DNA of 64,000 nucleotides from NCBI GenBank assembly GCA_015152555.1, contig SUTS01000006.1, positions 47,900 to 111,899 of the forward strand, in the 5' to 3' direction. The first letter of the stretch is position 1; each line of letters starts with the position of its first letter. Positions 26,765 through 35,260 of the stretch are shown here, in pieces. Under the pieces are notes generated by a model that was given only the letters and a program-made list of their open reading frames with translations, made no database searches and was not told the DNA's origin. The position numbers and the translations under genes were made by a program. The DNA comes from Cyanobacteria bacterium SIG26. GTDB taxonomy: Bacteria > Cyanobacteriota > Vampirovibrionia > Gastranaerophilales > Gastranaerophilaceae.

Positions 26765-28861
26765 ATGAAATATAATAAATATAATGCTTTTACAATGGCA
26801 GAAGTGATGATTTTATTATTAACGGTATCAGTATTGATGGCTGCGTTTGCTCCTGTTATGACAAAAAGACGAGTAAATGTATCAAAAGATGATGTTTGGT
26901 CTTTTGTTACCGCTGATGAAGAACGAAATGCTTATTTTGATAACGCAATTGATCGATCTGAGCCGGCGCAAGCATTTATTGGTATAACGCCGAAAGTTGA
27001 AGATGTCCATACTGATGCTGTAAATAATCTTTATTCAAAACTGGTTATAAGGGCTACGGATTCTTTAAAAAATAATGACAGACAAAACCATATTAGTTTC
27101 AGATATCGTGATGGTAATGAACGTGGTCAAAAAGTTGCAAGTTTATTTGCAGGAAATCAAAATTTATTACTTGGCTCTGATTATAAGAAATTGGAGCTTG
27201 ATAAGGTTTCTGATATTGCATCTTCTACTTATGTTCCTGAGAAGGCTTATGCAAATACCGCTTATGGTGTTGGTGCATTGAATAAATTAACTAAAGGTCA
27301 GTATAATACTGCGCTTGGTACAAATGCTCTATCTGAATTAACTAAAGAATCCGGAAATACAGCAGTCGGTGTTGATGCTGGTAAATCTTTAACTATTGCT
27401 AATAATAATACGTTAGTAGGGTTTCAAGCCGGCTTTAAGATTAAGGGTGAGGCAGATGCAGATGGTAAAAGAGCTGAAGAAAATGTATATATAGGCTCAA
27501 AAACAGGCTATGCCGAAAGTAAAGCCTCTAAAAATACTGCTGTGGGTGCGGCTGCTCTTTATGCTATTACTGAAGGTAATTTTAATACAGCCGTTGGAAA
27601 AGATACTTTGAGAAATTTAACTAAAGGTTCTTCAAATACTGCGGTTGGATATAGCTCAATGATAAATCTCAGTAGTGGTAGGTATAATACTTCAATAGGC
27701 TCTAATGCATGTAACTTATTGCAAGGTAGTGCAGCTAATAAAACTTGTATTGGTTCCGGTTCCGGTACTGGTGGTAATCCTTTGCTCCCATTGTTTAAAG
27801 ATGATGTCGTCGAGCGTGTATATATAGGTTCTAAACCTAAAAATACAGGTGCCGGTGGCCCTATGGCTGTTCTTGAGGTGCATAATGTGCCTAACTATAA
27901 TTATAACTCAAAACCTATAGGTGGTAATATGGGTAATGAATCTGTTGTAATAAACGGGAATTTAATTGTTCGTGGTCAAACATATCTTGAAACCCCTATT
28001 TATCGCCAATCAACAGTTGAGAGGATTGTTAGAGACAATTATCGGGTACCAAAAGGGCTTGTTGCATATACTATGATGACTTCGGCGGGTAAGACTATCT
28101 TTGTTGGGCTAGATGGCGCAAAAAGAACTAATATAACTATGATTGATGGGGGATTAGATTATAATATTGTGCGTGAGAACTGTATTTGTACACATTCTTT
28201 TGTACAAGATGCTGATCAGCCGACTTTTCCTAATTCTGTTAATACTTCTTATACCTATAACACAAATAATGGTGCATCAAAATCATACGATTGGACATCT
28301 AAGACTGGTATTGGTGGTATATATAAAGATGAATCAACAGGTGTTAACGTTACATTAGTTAATCAGCCTGACTTTAATGGACTTCCTTCGGTTTTTGGTA
28401 ATATAGATGAGGATTCTTACGGTAGACTAGAGATTGATTATAACCGAGCGCATTATAATGGTGTTACATCTTGTTGTCCTGATTTAACCTCAGATTCTCG
28501 TTTGAAAAATATCGGAGAAAAGTATAGTGGCGGTTTGGATGAGTTAAAGCGTTTGAATATTTATAATTATACGTTTAAAAAAGATAAAAATAAAACTCCG
28601 CACGTTGGTGTTATTGCTCAGGATTTGAAATTAGTGTTTCCGAAAGCTGTAATTAAGGATAAAAAAGGCTATTATCATATCCGTTGGGATGAAATGTTTT
28701 ATGCTTTGATAAATTCAGTAAAAACAATTCATGCAAGGGTTGAAAAGTTGTCTGTAAAGATTGCTAACGACACTCAACGTATGAATGCATTAAAATCTTC
28801 AAATAAAAAATTAAATGCAAAATTAGATGAACTTGATCGCGAATTATCCGGGCTTGAATAA
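26765..28861 (+). CDS. Pilin-like/YadA-like/S74-chaperone fusion protein 2
   Basis: 698 aa. Class III signal KYNAFTMAEVMILLLTVSVL with Ala at -1; shared domain at 43-140 (DDVWSFVTADEE, AFIGITP, NHISFRYRD); ten YadA-head-like coils with the core N-T-A-V/I-G spaced mostly 17 residues (Gly at 168, 185, 202, 219, 244, 261, 278, 295, 312, 330), closed by Cys pair C316/C328; link RVYIGSKP...VINGNLIVRG at 351-404; a spacer of 160 residues with four more Cys; S74 domain beginning at S576-D-S-R-L-K581, with HVGVIAQDL and IRWDEMFYALINSVK; coiled coil 655-698. GGAG lies 7 nt before the ATG. By family knowledge, S74 domains trimerise, aid folding and cut themselves off. Confidence 0.88.
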   Translation: MKYNKYNAFTMAEVMILLLTVSVLMAAFAPVMTKRRVNVSKDDVWSFVTADEERNAYFDNAIDRSEPAQAFIGITPKVEDVHTDAVNNLYSKLVIRATDSLKNNDRQNHISFRYRDGNERGQKVASLFAGNQNLLLGSDYKKLELDKVSDIASSTYVPEKAYANTAYGVGALNKLTKGQYNTALGTNALSELTKESGNTAVGVDAGKSLTIANNNTLVGFQAGFKIKGEADADGKRAEENVYIGSKTGYAESKASKNTAVGAAALYAITEGNFNTAVGKDTLRNLTKGSSNTAVGYSSMINLSSGRYNTSIGSNACNLLQGSAANKTCIGSGSGTGGNPLLPLFKDDVVERVYIGSKPKNTGAGGPMAVLEVHNVPNYNYNSKPIGGNMGNESVVINGNLIVRGQTYLETPIYRQSTVERIVRDNYRVPKGLVAYTMMTSAGKTIFVGLDGAKRTNITMIDGGLDYNIVRENCICTHSFVQDADQPTFPNSVNTSYTYNTNNGASKSYDWTSKTGIGGIYKDESTGVNVTLVNQPDFNGLPSVFGNIDEDSYGRLEIDYNRAHYNGVTSCCPDLTSDSRLKNIGEKYSGGLDELKRLNIYNYTFKKDKNKTPHVGVIAQDLKLVFPKAVIKDKKGYYHIRWDEMFYALINSVKTIHARVEKLSVKIANDTQRMNALKSSNKKLNAKLDELDRELSGLE

Positions 28862-28930
28862 ACCTCACTTCTCCGATCTTTTGATGGTAGGGTAACTTTG
28901 GAAAGTTCTCTCTCCGGATTGTGGTTAAGG

Positions 28931-29069
28931 CGGGGTGACATCATTGATCCTGCCCCGGATGGGGAAGGTGGCGGAGCCGGAAGGGGTGATTTGAGTTTGT
29001 TCCCTTCCCCTGATGGGGAAGGTTAGGAAGGGGTGACATCATTGTTCCCTGCCCCGGATGGGGAAGGTG
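28931..29069. repeat. Three G/C-rich tandem intergenic repeats
   Basis: Three units of about 40 nt at 28931-28971, 28981-29024 and 29028-29069, each running from GGGGTGA through a variable middle to CCCC-NGAT-GGGGAAGGT. Units 1 and 3 are nearly identical, including GACATCATTG; unit 2 has the longest palindrome (CCTTCCCC, TGAT, GGGGAAGG). Base composition is far above that of neighbours. It is non-coding, in the 275-nt gap between the second fusion gene and metK. Confidence 0.75.
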
Positions 29070-29085
29070 AAACTTTTTTTCATGT

Positions 29086-29115
29086 AAAAAGACCCTTGAA
29101 TTATCAAGGGTCTTT
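29086..29115. terminator. Terminator downstream of metK
   Basis: AAAAAGACCCTTGA, loop ATTA, TCAAGGGTCTTT; A and T runs on both sides allow use by metK (minus) and possibly by the plus-strand fusion operon. Confidence 0.88.
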
Positions 29116-29136
29116 CTTGTCTATAATTTAATCAAA

Positions 29137-30411
29137 TTATACAAGTGCAGAGCTTATTGCTAAAGCCTGTTCTTTTAAAGATTCAGCCTTATCAACTTGT
29201 TCCCAAGGAACATTGATATCTGTTCTGCCCATGTGACCGTATGCTGCTAATAATTGATAGAATTTACCGCCGTTTTTAGCAGGTAAGTTTCTTAAATCGA
29301 ATTTATTAATAATTCCAGCCGGTCTTAAATCAAAGTTTTTAGCTACCAATTTAGAAATCTCATCATCAGAAATTTTACCTGTACCAAATGTATCAACAAA
29401 AATTGATAGAGGTTCTGCAACACCGATAGCATAAGCTAATTCGATTTCACATTTGTCTGCCAATCCTGCAGCAACAATATTTTTTGCAACATAACGAGAT
29501 GCGTAAGCAGCTGATCTGTCAACTTTTGTAGGATCTTTTCCTGAGAATGCTCCACCACCGTGTCTTGAATAACCACCGTATGTATCAACAATGATTTTTC
29601 TACCGGTTAAGCCTGAATCGCCTTGTGGACCACCAATTACAAATCTTCCTGATGGATTGATTAATATGATAGTGTTTGCATCTGGTTTGATTTCTTCATT
29701 AGAAAATACATAATCAATTACCAAGCGTTTAAGGTCGTTTTTAATAATATCTTGAACTTTTTGGTTATCAGAAACTCCATTGATTGATGGATTGTGTTGT
29801 GTTGATAAAAGAATTGTATGAATTCTTGCAGGTTTTCCATCAACATATTCAACTGTAACTTGTGATTTTCCGTCAGGTCTTAAATAGTCAACAAAACCTT
29901 GTTTTCTAATTTGAGTTAATCTGTATGATAATTTGTGAGCCAAGCTTATTGGAAGTGGCATAAGTTCAGGTGTTTCGTTACAAGCATAACCGAACATAAT
30001 CCCTTGGTCGCCTGCCCCTAATTCTTCAGTCTCTGTACTTGATGTTGCAGCATTATTTTCTCTTGATTCAAATGCTTTATTAACGCCGTTACCAATATCT
30101 GTAGATTGTTCATCAATACTTGTTAATACGGCACAAGTATCTGCATCAAATCCACCCGCATTCGAACCAACATATCCGATATTTTTAATAGTGTTTCTAA
30201 CAACTTGTGGAATATCAACGTAACAATCTGCTGTGATTTCACCGCAAACAAGTGCCATACCAGTTGTCACTGTTGTTTCTGCAGCTACTCTTGATTGTCT
30301 GTCTTTTGTTAAAAATTCGTCTAAAATCGCGTCAGAAATCTGATCGCAAACTTTGTCGGGGTGTCCTTCTGTTACTGATTCAGAAGTGAACAAAAAGTTT
30401 CTTGGTGTCAT
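29137..30411 (-). CDS. metK: S-adenosylmethionine synthetase
   Basis: Makes S-adenosylmethionine from methionine and ATP in the cytosol. 424 aa, slightly long (usual about 385-400) but complete. Motifs: [20 protein letters not shown] at the N-terminus, [20 protein letters not shown], the P-loop-like [14 protein letters not shown] and the C-terminal [22 protein letters not shown] lies before the ATG. The gene splits the cluster of three pilin/S74 paralogs but is on the opposite strand to the first two. Its 5' leader can form a compact paired-loop structure, see separate entry. Confidence 0.97.
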   Translation of the reverse strand: MTPRNFLFTSESVTEGHPDKVCDQISDAILDEFLTKDRQSRVAAETTVTTGMALVCGEITADCYVDIPQVVRNTIKNIGYVGSNAGGFDADTCAVLTSIDEQSTDIGNGVNKAFESRENNAATSSTETEELGAGDQGIMFGYACNETPELMPLPISLAHKLSYRLTQIRKQGFVDYLRPDGKSQVTVEYVDGKPARIHTILLSTQHNPSINGVSDNQKVQDIIKNDLKRLVIDYVFSNEEIKPDANTIILINPSGRFVIGGPQGDSGLTGRKIIVDTYGGYSRHGGGAFSGKDPTKVDRSAAYASRYVAKNIVAAGLADKCEIELAYAIGVAEPLSIFVDTFGTGKISDDEISKLVAKNFDLRPAGIINKFDLRNLPAKNGGKFYQLLAAYGHMGRTDINVPWEQVDKAESLKEQALAISSALV

Positions 30412-30438
30412 TTCTTTTTCTCCTTAATTTATTTTCTT

Positions 30439-30515
30439 TGCCGGTAAGTCTTTTAATTCCAACCCGGCACTCCATTTGATTTATAGTTTAGTGCAAAGAC
30501 TTTTATAAATCAAAT
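30439..30515 (-). promoter_or_regulatory. Candidate structured metK 5' leader with complementary hairpin loops
   Basis: On the minus strand: a 12-bp perfect stem (30504-30515 with 30474-30485) with an 18-nt loop, a 4-nt linker GGAG, and a 6-bp stem TGCCGG/CCGGCA (30464-30469 with 30439-30444) with a 19-nt loop. Loop 1 holds AAGTCTTT and loop 2 holds AAAGACTT, perfectly complementary over 8 nt, allowing a kissing interaction. It ends about 14 nt before the Shine-Dalgarno of metK. It does not look like the SAM-I or SMK-box consensus. A role as regulatory leader is inference. Confidence 0.45.
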
Positions 30516-30551
30516 AATCAGTAGTTTATTCATAATAAAAGTTAATAAAAA

Positions 30552-30585
30552 AAGCGTATTATTTATAAAACGCCTTTTTTACCCT
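30552..30585 (-). terminator. Terminator of the third fusion gene
   Basis: On the minus strand GGCGT...ACGC with a weak A/T inner stem, followed by TTTTTTT. It separates the fusion gene ending at 30604 from the metK promoter region. Confidence 0.65.
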
Positions 30586-30603
30586 AAACTTTTATTTACA
30601 AAC

Positions 30604-32307
30604 TTATTTTGATTTCAGTTTGTTAATTCGCTGAGAAAGTTGATCAACTTGAGTTTGTAAGACAATATTTTCTTCTTCCAATTGAGATATTTGAGCTTCA
30701 ACATTTAATATGCGATGTGCAATTGCAGAAATTTTCTTGTCTAACTCTTTTACTGCATTTATCGCAGCATAAAACATTTCATCCCATCTGATACGTAAAT
30801 ATTCGTCTTCGCCAACAAACACAGCAGTAGGAAAAACTTTTTGCAATTCTTGAGCGATTACACCAACGTGTGTTTTTTTGTTCTTATCGTTTTTGAATGT
30901 GTAGTTATAGACTTTTATCTTTGATAATTCTTCTAGTCCGACACTAAATTTTGTACCAATATTTTTTAAACGCCTATCAGAAAATACATCAGTGGGATAT
31001 GCGGCTGCAACACCCGCGGGTCCAAAAACTTCTGTCCCGGCAAACTCTACATTCGGCTTCATTTTATGAAGAGAATTACTTGATGTAAAAAATATATCTC
31101 CGTTTACAATCAAATTACCATTAATAACCGTTGTAGTCTGAAAGTTATAAGTGGTGGTGGAAGTTGATCCGGAGGTGTTTGGGGGACTGTTAGGTACTTT
31201 AACGCCTAAACCATATTCTCCCGGATTATGTATTTCTAAAACAGCATCTCCACCGTAGTTTATTGGAGTGGAACCTATATATGTTCGTGGAATAACATCA
31301 TCATCCTCCCAAGCATTTAAAAACCAAGCATAGTTATGTTTATCTTTATCTTGTTTTCCTTCTATCGAAAATGTTATTTCATTATATGGACCGGATCCAG
31401 CCCCGATACAAGTTTTATTTGAGCCCAACACGTATTTACACGCTCCGGCACCAATTGCAACGTTATTATCTCCTATTACAAGGTTTTCTAATGCTCCGGC
31501 ACCAATTGCGATATTATTATTACCCATTGTTATGTTTTTTAATGCATTATGACCTACAGCCAGATTAGAATTACCTGATGTTAATGCCGCTCCGCTATTC
31601 GCGCCTATAAAAGTATTATATTTACCAGTGGCGCCAGATGAAGCAGAATTATAACCGATAAAAGTGTTTTTATCACCGGCGTTATCTTTTCCTGCATTTG
31701 TACCGATGAAGGTATTGTTGTTACCGGATGCCCCACCTGCATTAGCTCCGATTGCAGTGTTATTTTGAGCATCAGTTAAGGTGCTGAGAGAATTAGCCCC
31801 AACTGCGGTATTACCTCTCCCGCTAGTGATACCGTTAAGCGATTTGTATCCAATTGCGGTATTATTTTGGGCTGTAGTTGTTTCAATTCTGTTATATTCA
31901 CCGCCTAAAAGCGCATTTCTGCCATCCATCAACCAAGTTCCGGCAAATTTCCCATATCCGCTATATCCGTATCTGAATTGTATTTGACGTTGAACTTCAT
32001 TATCAGTGGTTACAGGGCCGGAGCGAATTACAAGCTTGGATAATGGTGAGTATAATGATCTTATTTCATCTGCGGTTACAGGCGTTACACCAAAAAACAA
32101 CTGTGCAGAGTCATCTTTATCTCGACCGTATGTGTATGCATCAAAATTAGCAACATCACCAAGGTTCCAAACAATATTATTGTTTTTATTTTCTACACGT
32201 CTTTTAGTGATAAATGGTGCAGTTGCTGCGAAAATTATTGTAAGAACAAGCAAAACTACCATAATTTCAGCTAAGGAATATGCCTGTACTTTTTTATAAA
32301 AATTCAT
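30604..32307 (-). CDS. Pilin-like/YadA-like/S74-chaperone fusion protein 3
   Basis: 567 aa, paralog of the two plus-strand fusion genes. Class III signal KVQAYSLAEIMVVLLVLTII (Ala at -1); shared domain at about 45-140 (IVWNLGDVANFDAY, LFFGVTP, QIQFRYGYSG); ten YadA-like coils with Gly at 153-302 spaced 15-17 residues (N-T-A-I-G, N-T-F-I-G), ending in Cys pair C290/C300; link RTYIGSTP...VINGNLIVNG; a short spacer; S74 domain from S443-D-R-R-L-K448 with HVGVIAQEL and RIRWDEMFYAAINAV; coiled coil about 515-567 with heptad LxQL repeats. Start at 32307 has GGAG 7 nt upstream. It is the cleanest copy for domain definition. Confidence 0.88.
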   Translation of the reverse strand: MNFYKKVQAYSLAEIMVVLLVLTIIFAATAPFITKRRVENKNNNIVWNLGDVANFDAYTYGRDKDDSAQLFFGVTPVTADEIRSLYSPLSKLVIRSGPVTTDNEVQRQIQFRYGYSGYGKFAGTWLMDGRNALLGGEYNRIETTTAQNNTAIGYKSLNGITSGRGNTAVGANSLSTLTDAQNNTAIGANAGGASGNNNTFIGTNAGKDNAGDKNTFIGYNSASSGATGKYNTFIGANSGAALTSGNSNLAVGHNALKNITMGNNNIAIGAGALENLVIGDNNVAIGAGACKYVLGSNKTCIGAGSGPYNEITFSIEGKQDKDKHNYAWFLNAWEDDDVIPRTYIGSTPINYGGDAVLEIHNPGEYGLGVKVPNSPPNTSGSTSTTTYNFQTTTVINGNLIVNGDIFFTSSNSLHKMKPNVEFAGTEVFGPAGVAAAYPTDVFSDRRLKNIGTKFSVGLEELSKIKVYNYTFKNDKNKKTHVGVIAQELQKVFPTAVFVGEDEYLRIRWDEMFYAAINAVKELDKKISAIAHRILNVEAQISQLEEENIVLQTQVDQLSQRINKLKSK

Positions 32308-32460
32308 ACTCAAACTCCATATCCAAAGATTAAATCTATTCTTTTATTATACTACATTTTGGTAGACATTTCAATAAATGATATGTTTTGTTACAAACCT
32401 GATTTTTGTTAAAATTTTGTGTTATTCTTATATTATACAGATTAAAATGAGGATAATTAA

Positions 32461-35109
32461 ATGTTAGCAACAAAAATTGATGATTTACCTACCGTTTATA
32501 ATGCGAATGAAACGGAATCCGCTATTTACAAGTTTTGGGAAGAAAATGAAATGTTTAAGGCTGATGCTAAATCACCTAAAAAACCTTATTCTATTGTAAT
32601 CCCTCCTCCTAATGTAACAGGAGTTTTACACATGGGTCATGCCTTAGATGAAACTTTGCAAGACATATTAGTGAGATACCACAGAATGAGTGGTTATGAG
32701 GCTTTGTGGATACCCGGAACAGATCACGCCGGTCTTGCTACTCAAGCCGTTGTTGAACGTCAAATAGCTAAAGAAGGTTTATCTCGTCATGATTTAGGTC
32801 GTGAAAAATTCTTAGAAAGAACTTGGCAATGGACTAATGAACATAAGGGCGCTATTTTAGACCAAATGAAACGTTTAGGTGCATCTTTTGACCGCTCAAG
32901 AGAGAGATTTACTTTTGATGAAGGTTGTTCTAACGCTGTTAAAGAAGTTTTTGTCAAGCTTTATGAAAAAGGGTTAATCTACAAAGGTGCTTATATTGTA
33001 AATTGGTGTCCTCGTTGTCAATCTGCTATTTCTGATGTTGAAACAGAATATGAAACAGAACAAGGACATTTGTGGGAAATCTCCTATCCTTTAAAAGGTG
33101 AATCGGGCGCAATTATTGTAGCAACAACAAGACCTGAAACTATTTTTGGTGATGTTGCTATCGCTGTAAACCCAACAGATTATAAATATTCTGAATTAAT
33201 TGGTAAAACTGTAGTTATACCTCTAACTGGCCGTGAAATCCCAATTATTGCGGATGATTATGTTGACAAATCCTTTGGTACAGGTGCGGTTAAAATTACG
33301 CCGGCTCACGACCCTAATGATTTTGAAGTTGGTAAACGTCATAATTTCAAACCTATTTGGGTTATCGATGGAGAAGGAAAAATGAAAGCTTGTGGCGAAG
33401 TTCCGTCTAATTTGCACGGTCTTGATCGTTACGAAGCTCGTAAACAAATTATAAAAATGCTTGAGGACAATCATTCTTTATTGAGAGTGAAAGAACACGA
33501 ACATAATGTTGGTAAATGCCAAAGATGTAATACAACAATTGAACCACTACTTTCAGAACAATGGTTTGTAAAAATGGAACCTCTTGCAAAAGAAGCAATA
33601 GCAGCAGTTAAAGATGGTCGTATAAAATTCATCCCTGAACGCTGGGAAAAGAATTATTTAGGTTGGATGGAAAACATTAGAGACTGGTGTATTTCAAGAC
33701 AAATTTGGTGGGGGCATCAAATTCCTGCGTATTACCATAATACAACGGGAGAAATGGTTGTTGCAAAAGAAAACCCTGATCCTGCAAATTATACTCAAGA
33801 TACGGATTGTCTTGATACTTGGTTTTCTTCAGGTTTATGGCCATTTAGTACTATGGGATTCCCTAACGCTGAAACTGATGATTATAAAAAATTCTACCCT
33901 ACAACAACTCTTGTAACCGGCTTTGATATTATTTTCTTCTGGGTTGCAAGAATGATTACTATGGGCCTTGAGTTTACCGGAAAAGCTCCGTTTTCAACCG
34001 TTTATATTCATGGTTTGATCCGTGATGAAAAAGGTCAAAAAATGTCAAAATCAAAAGGTAATACGATTGACCCTGTTGTAATTATCGATAAATATGGTTG
34101 CGATGCTTTAAGATTTACTATGACATCACTTTGTACCTATGGCGGACAAGATATCAAAATTAGTGATGAGCGTTTTGAATACGGTAGAAATTTTGCAAAT
34201 AAAATATGGAATGCATCAAGGTTTGTATTGATGAATCTTGATGGTGTTGATAATAATGACATTGATGCGTCTAAATTAACTATTGCTGATAAGTGGATTT
34301 TAGATAAATTAAATAACGTCGCAAAAGAAGTTAATACGAATATTGAGAATTATAGAATTGGCGAAACTGCTCATATTCTATATGATTTCTTCTGGAATTC
34401 ATATTGTGACTGGTATGTTGAAATCGCAAAAGTTCAATTACAGGATGACTCTATTAAATTGAATACTCAAAGAGTTTTGCGTTATGTTCTTGATATGTCA
34501 TTGAGATTGTTACATCCAATCATGCCACATATTACAGAACGTGTATGGCAGTTAATACCTAAAGAAACTAAATTCAAAGCTATTATGTTGGCAGATTATC
34601 CTATTTATCAAGAATCCATGGCTTATCCGACAGAAGCTAAAGAAATGGAATTAGTTTTTGAAACAATTAAATCATTACGTAATGTAAGACAAAGTTTTAA
34701 TATCGCAATGTCATTATTGTTTGATATTGAAATTCGTGCAACAAAAGAGGAAAAGCCTATTTTTGAAGCGATTGAAAGTTACATTAAACGCATGTCAAAA
34801 GTTGAAAATATTTCATATTCGGATGATTCAATTCCTGTAGCAAAAAAATCAGCGACAGCAGTTGTTTCAGCATCAAAAATTGTTATACCTTTAGAAAATC
34901 TTATCGATTTTAACGCCGAAATAGCTCGTCAAGAAAAGAAATTGGCTAAATTACAAGGCGAAAGAAAATCTTTGGAAGGTAGAGTGAACAATCCTAAATT
35001 TGTTGCTAATGCTCCAATTGAATTGATAACTCAAACAAAAGACCGAATTAGTGAAATTTTAGTTCAAGAAAATGCTATCAATGATTTGATTTCTTCTTTG
35101 AAATCGTAA
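32461..35109 (+). CDS. valS: Valyl-tRNA synthetase
   Basis: Class I aminoacyl-tRNA synthetase, 882 aa, full length. PPPNVTGVLHMGHAL holds the HIGH motif near residue 58, KMSKSKGNTIDP the KMSKS motif near 525; the CP1 editing domain (TTRPETIFGDVAIAV) lies between; a zinc-ribbon-like WCPRCQSAISDVE is present. The C-terminal arm is a coiled coil (IARQEKKLAKLQGERKSLEG). No T-box is seen in the 153-nt region upstream. GAGGA precedes the start. Monocistronic, with a terminator. Confidence 0.97.
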   Translation: MLATKIDDLPTVYNANETESAIYKFWEENEMFKADAKSPKKPYSIVIPPPNVTGVLHMGHALDETLQDILVRYHRMSGYEALWIPGTDHAGLATQAVVERQIAKEGLSRHDLGREKFLERTWQWTNEHKGAILDQMKRLGASFDRSRERFTFDEGCSNAVKEVFVKLYEKGLIYKGAYIVNWCPRCQSAISDVETEYETEQGHLWEISYPLKGESGAIIVATTRPETIFGDVAIAVNPTDYKYSELIGKTVVIPLTGREIPIIADDYVDKSFGTGAVKITPAHDPNDFEVGKRHNFKPIWVIDGEGKMKACGEVPSNLHGLDRYEARKQIIKMLEDNHSLLRVKEHEHNVGKCQRCNTTIEPLLSEQWFVKMEPLAKEAIAAVKDGRIKFIPERWEKNYLGWMENIRDWCISRQIWWGHQIPAYYHNTTGEMVVAKENPDPANYTQDTDCLDTWFSSGLWPFSTMGFPNAETDDYKKFYPTTTLVTGFDIIFFWVARMITMGLEFTGKAPFSTVYIHGLIRDEKGQKMSKSKGNTIDPVVIIDKYGCDALRFTMTSLCTYGGQDIKISDERFEYGRNFANKIWNASRFVLMNLDGVDNNDIDASKLTIADKWILDKLNNVAKEVNTNIENYRIGETAHILYDFFWNSYCDWYVEIAKVQLQDDSIKLNTQRVLRYVLDMSLRLLHPIMPHITERVWQLIPKETKFKAIMLADYPIYQESMAYPTEAKEMELVFETIKSLRNVRQSFNIAMSLLFDIEIRATKEEKPIFEAIESYIKRMSKVENISYSDDSIPVAKKSATAVVSASKIVIPLENLIDFNAEIARQEKKLAKLQGERKSLEGRVNNPKFVANAPIELITQTKDRISEILVQENAINDLISSLKS

Positions 35110-35124
35110 ATATATTTGTTTATT

Positions 35125-35152
35125 AAAAAGAGGCTCATAGAGCCTCTTTTTG
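35125..35152 (+). terminator. Terminator of valS
   Basis: AAAAAGAGGCTC, loop ATA, GAGCCTCTTTTT. Confidence 0.88.
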
Positions 35153-35260
35153 TGTGTAAATATTAAGCAAAAGTTACAAACCTTTACATTTTTGCCAAAA
35201 TCTGATAGTATATTCACATGTTTATATGGTAGTGTCTATTATTAGACAATGGAGTTAAAA

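Noticed and set aside
28931..29069. CRISPR array
   Set aside because: The three units differ in length and sequence and lack uniform spacers; no cas genes nearby.
30412..30603. Known SAM-I or SMK-box riboswitch in front of metK
   Set aside because: The four-way junction of SAM-I and the conserved SMK sequences are absent; the structure seen is different, so I listed it only as a candidate.
24810..32307. Phage tail fibre module (because of the S74 domain)
   Set aside because: No phage structural, lysis or integration genes nearby; the proteins begin with prepilin signals and flank a housekeeping metK, so they are chromosomal surface proteins rather than a prophage.
32308..32460. T-box leader of valS
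   Set aside because: No AGGGTGGAACCGCG-type T-box sequence or antiterminator hairpin seen; the same holds for thrS and proS leaders.
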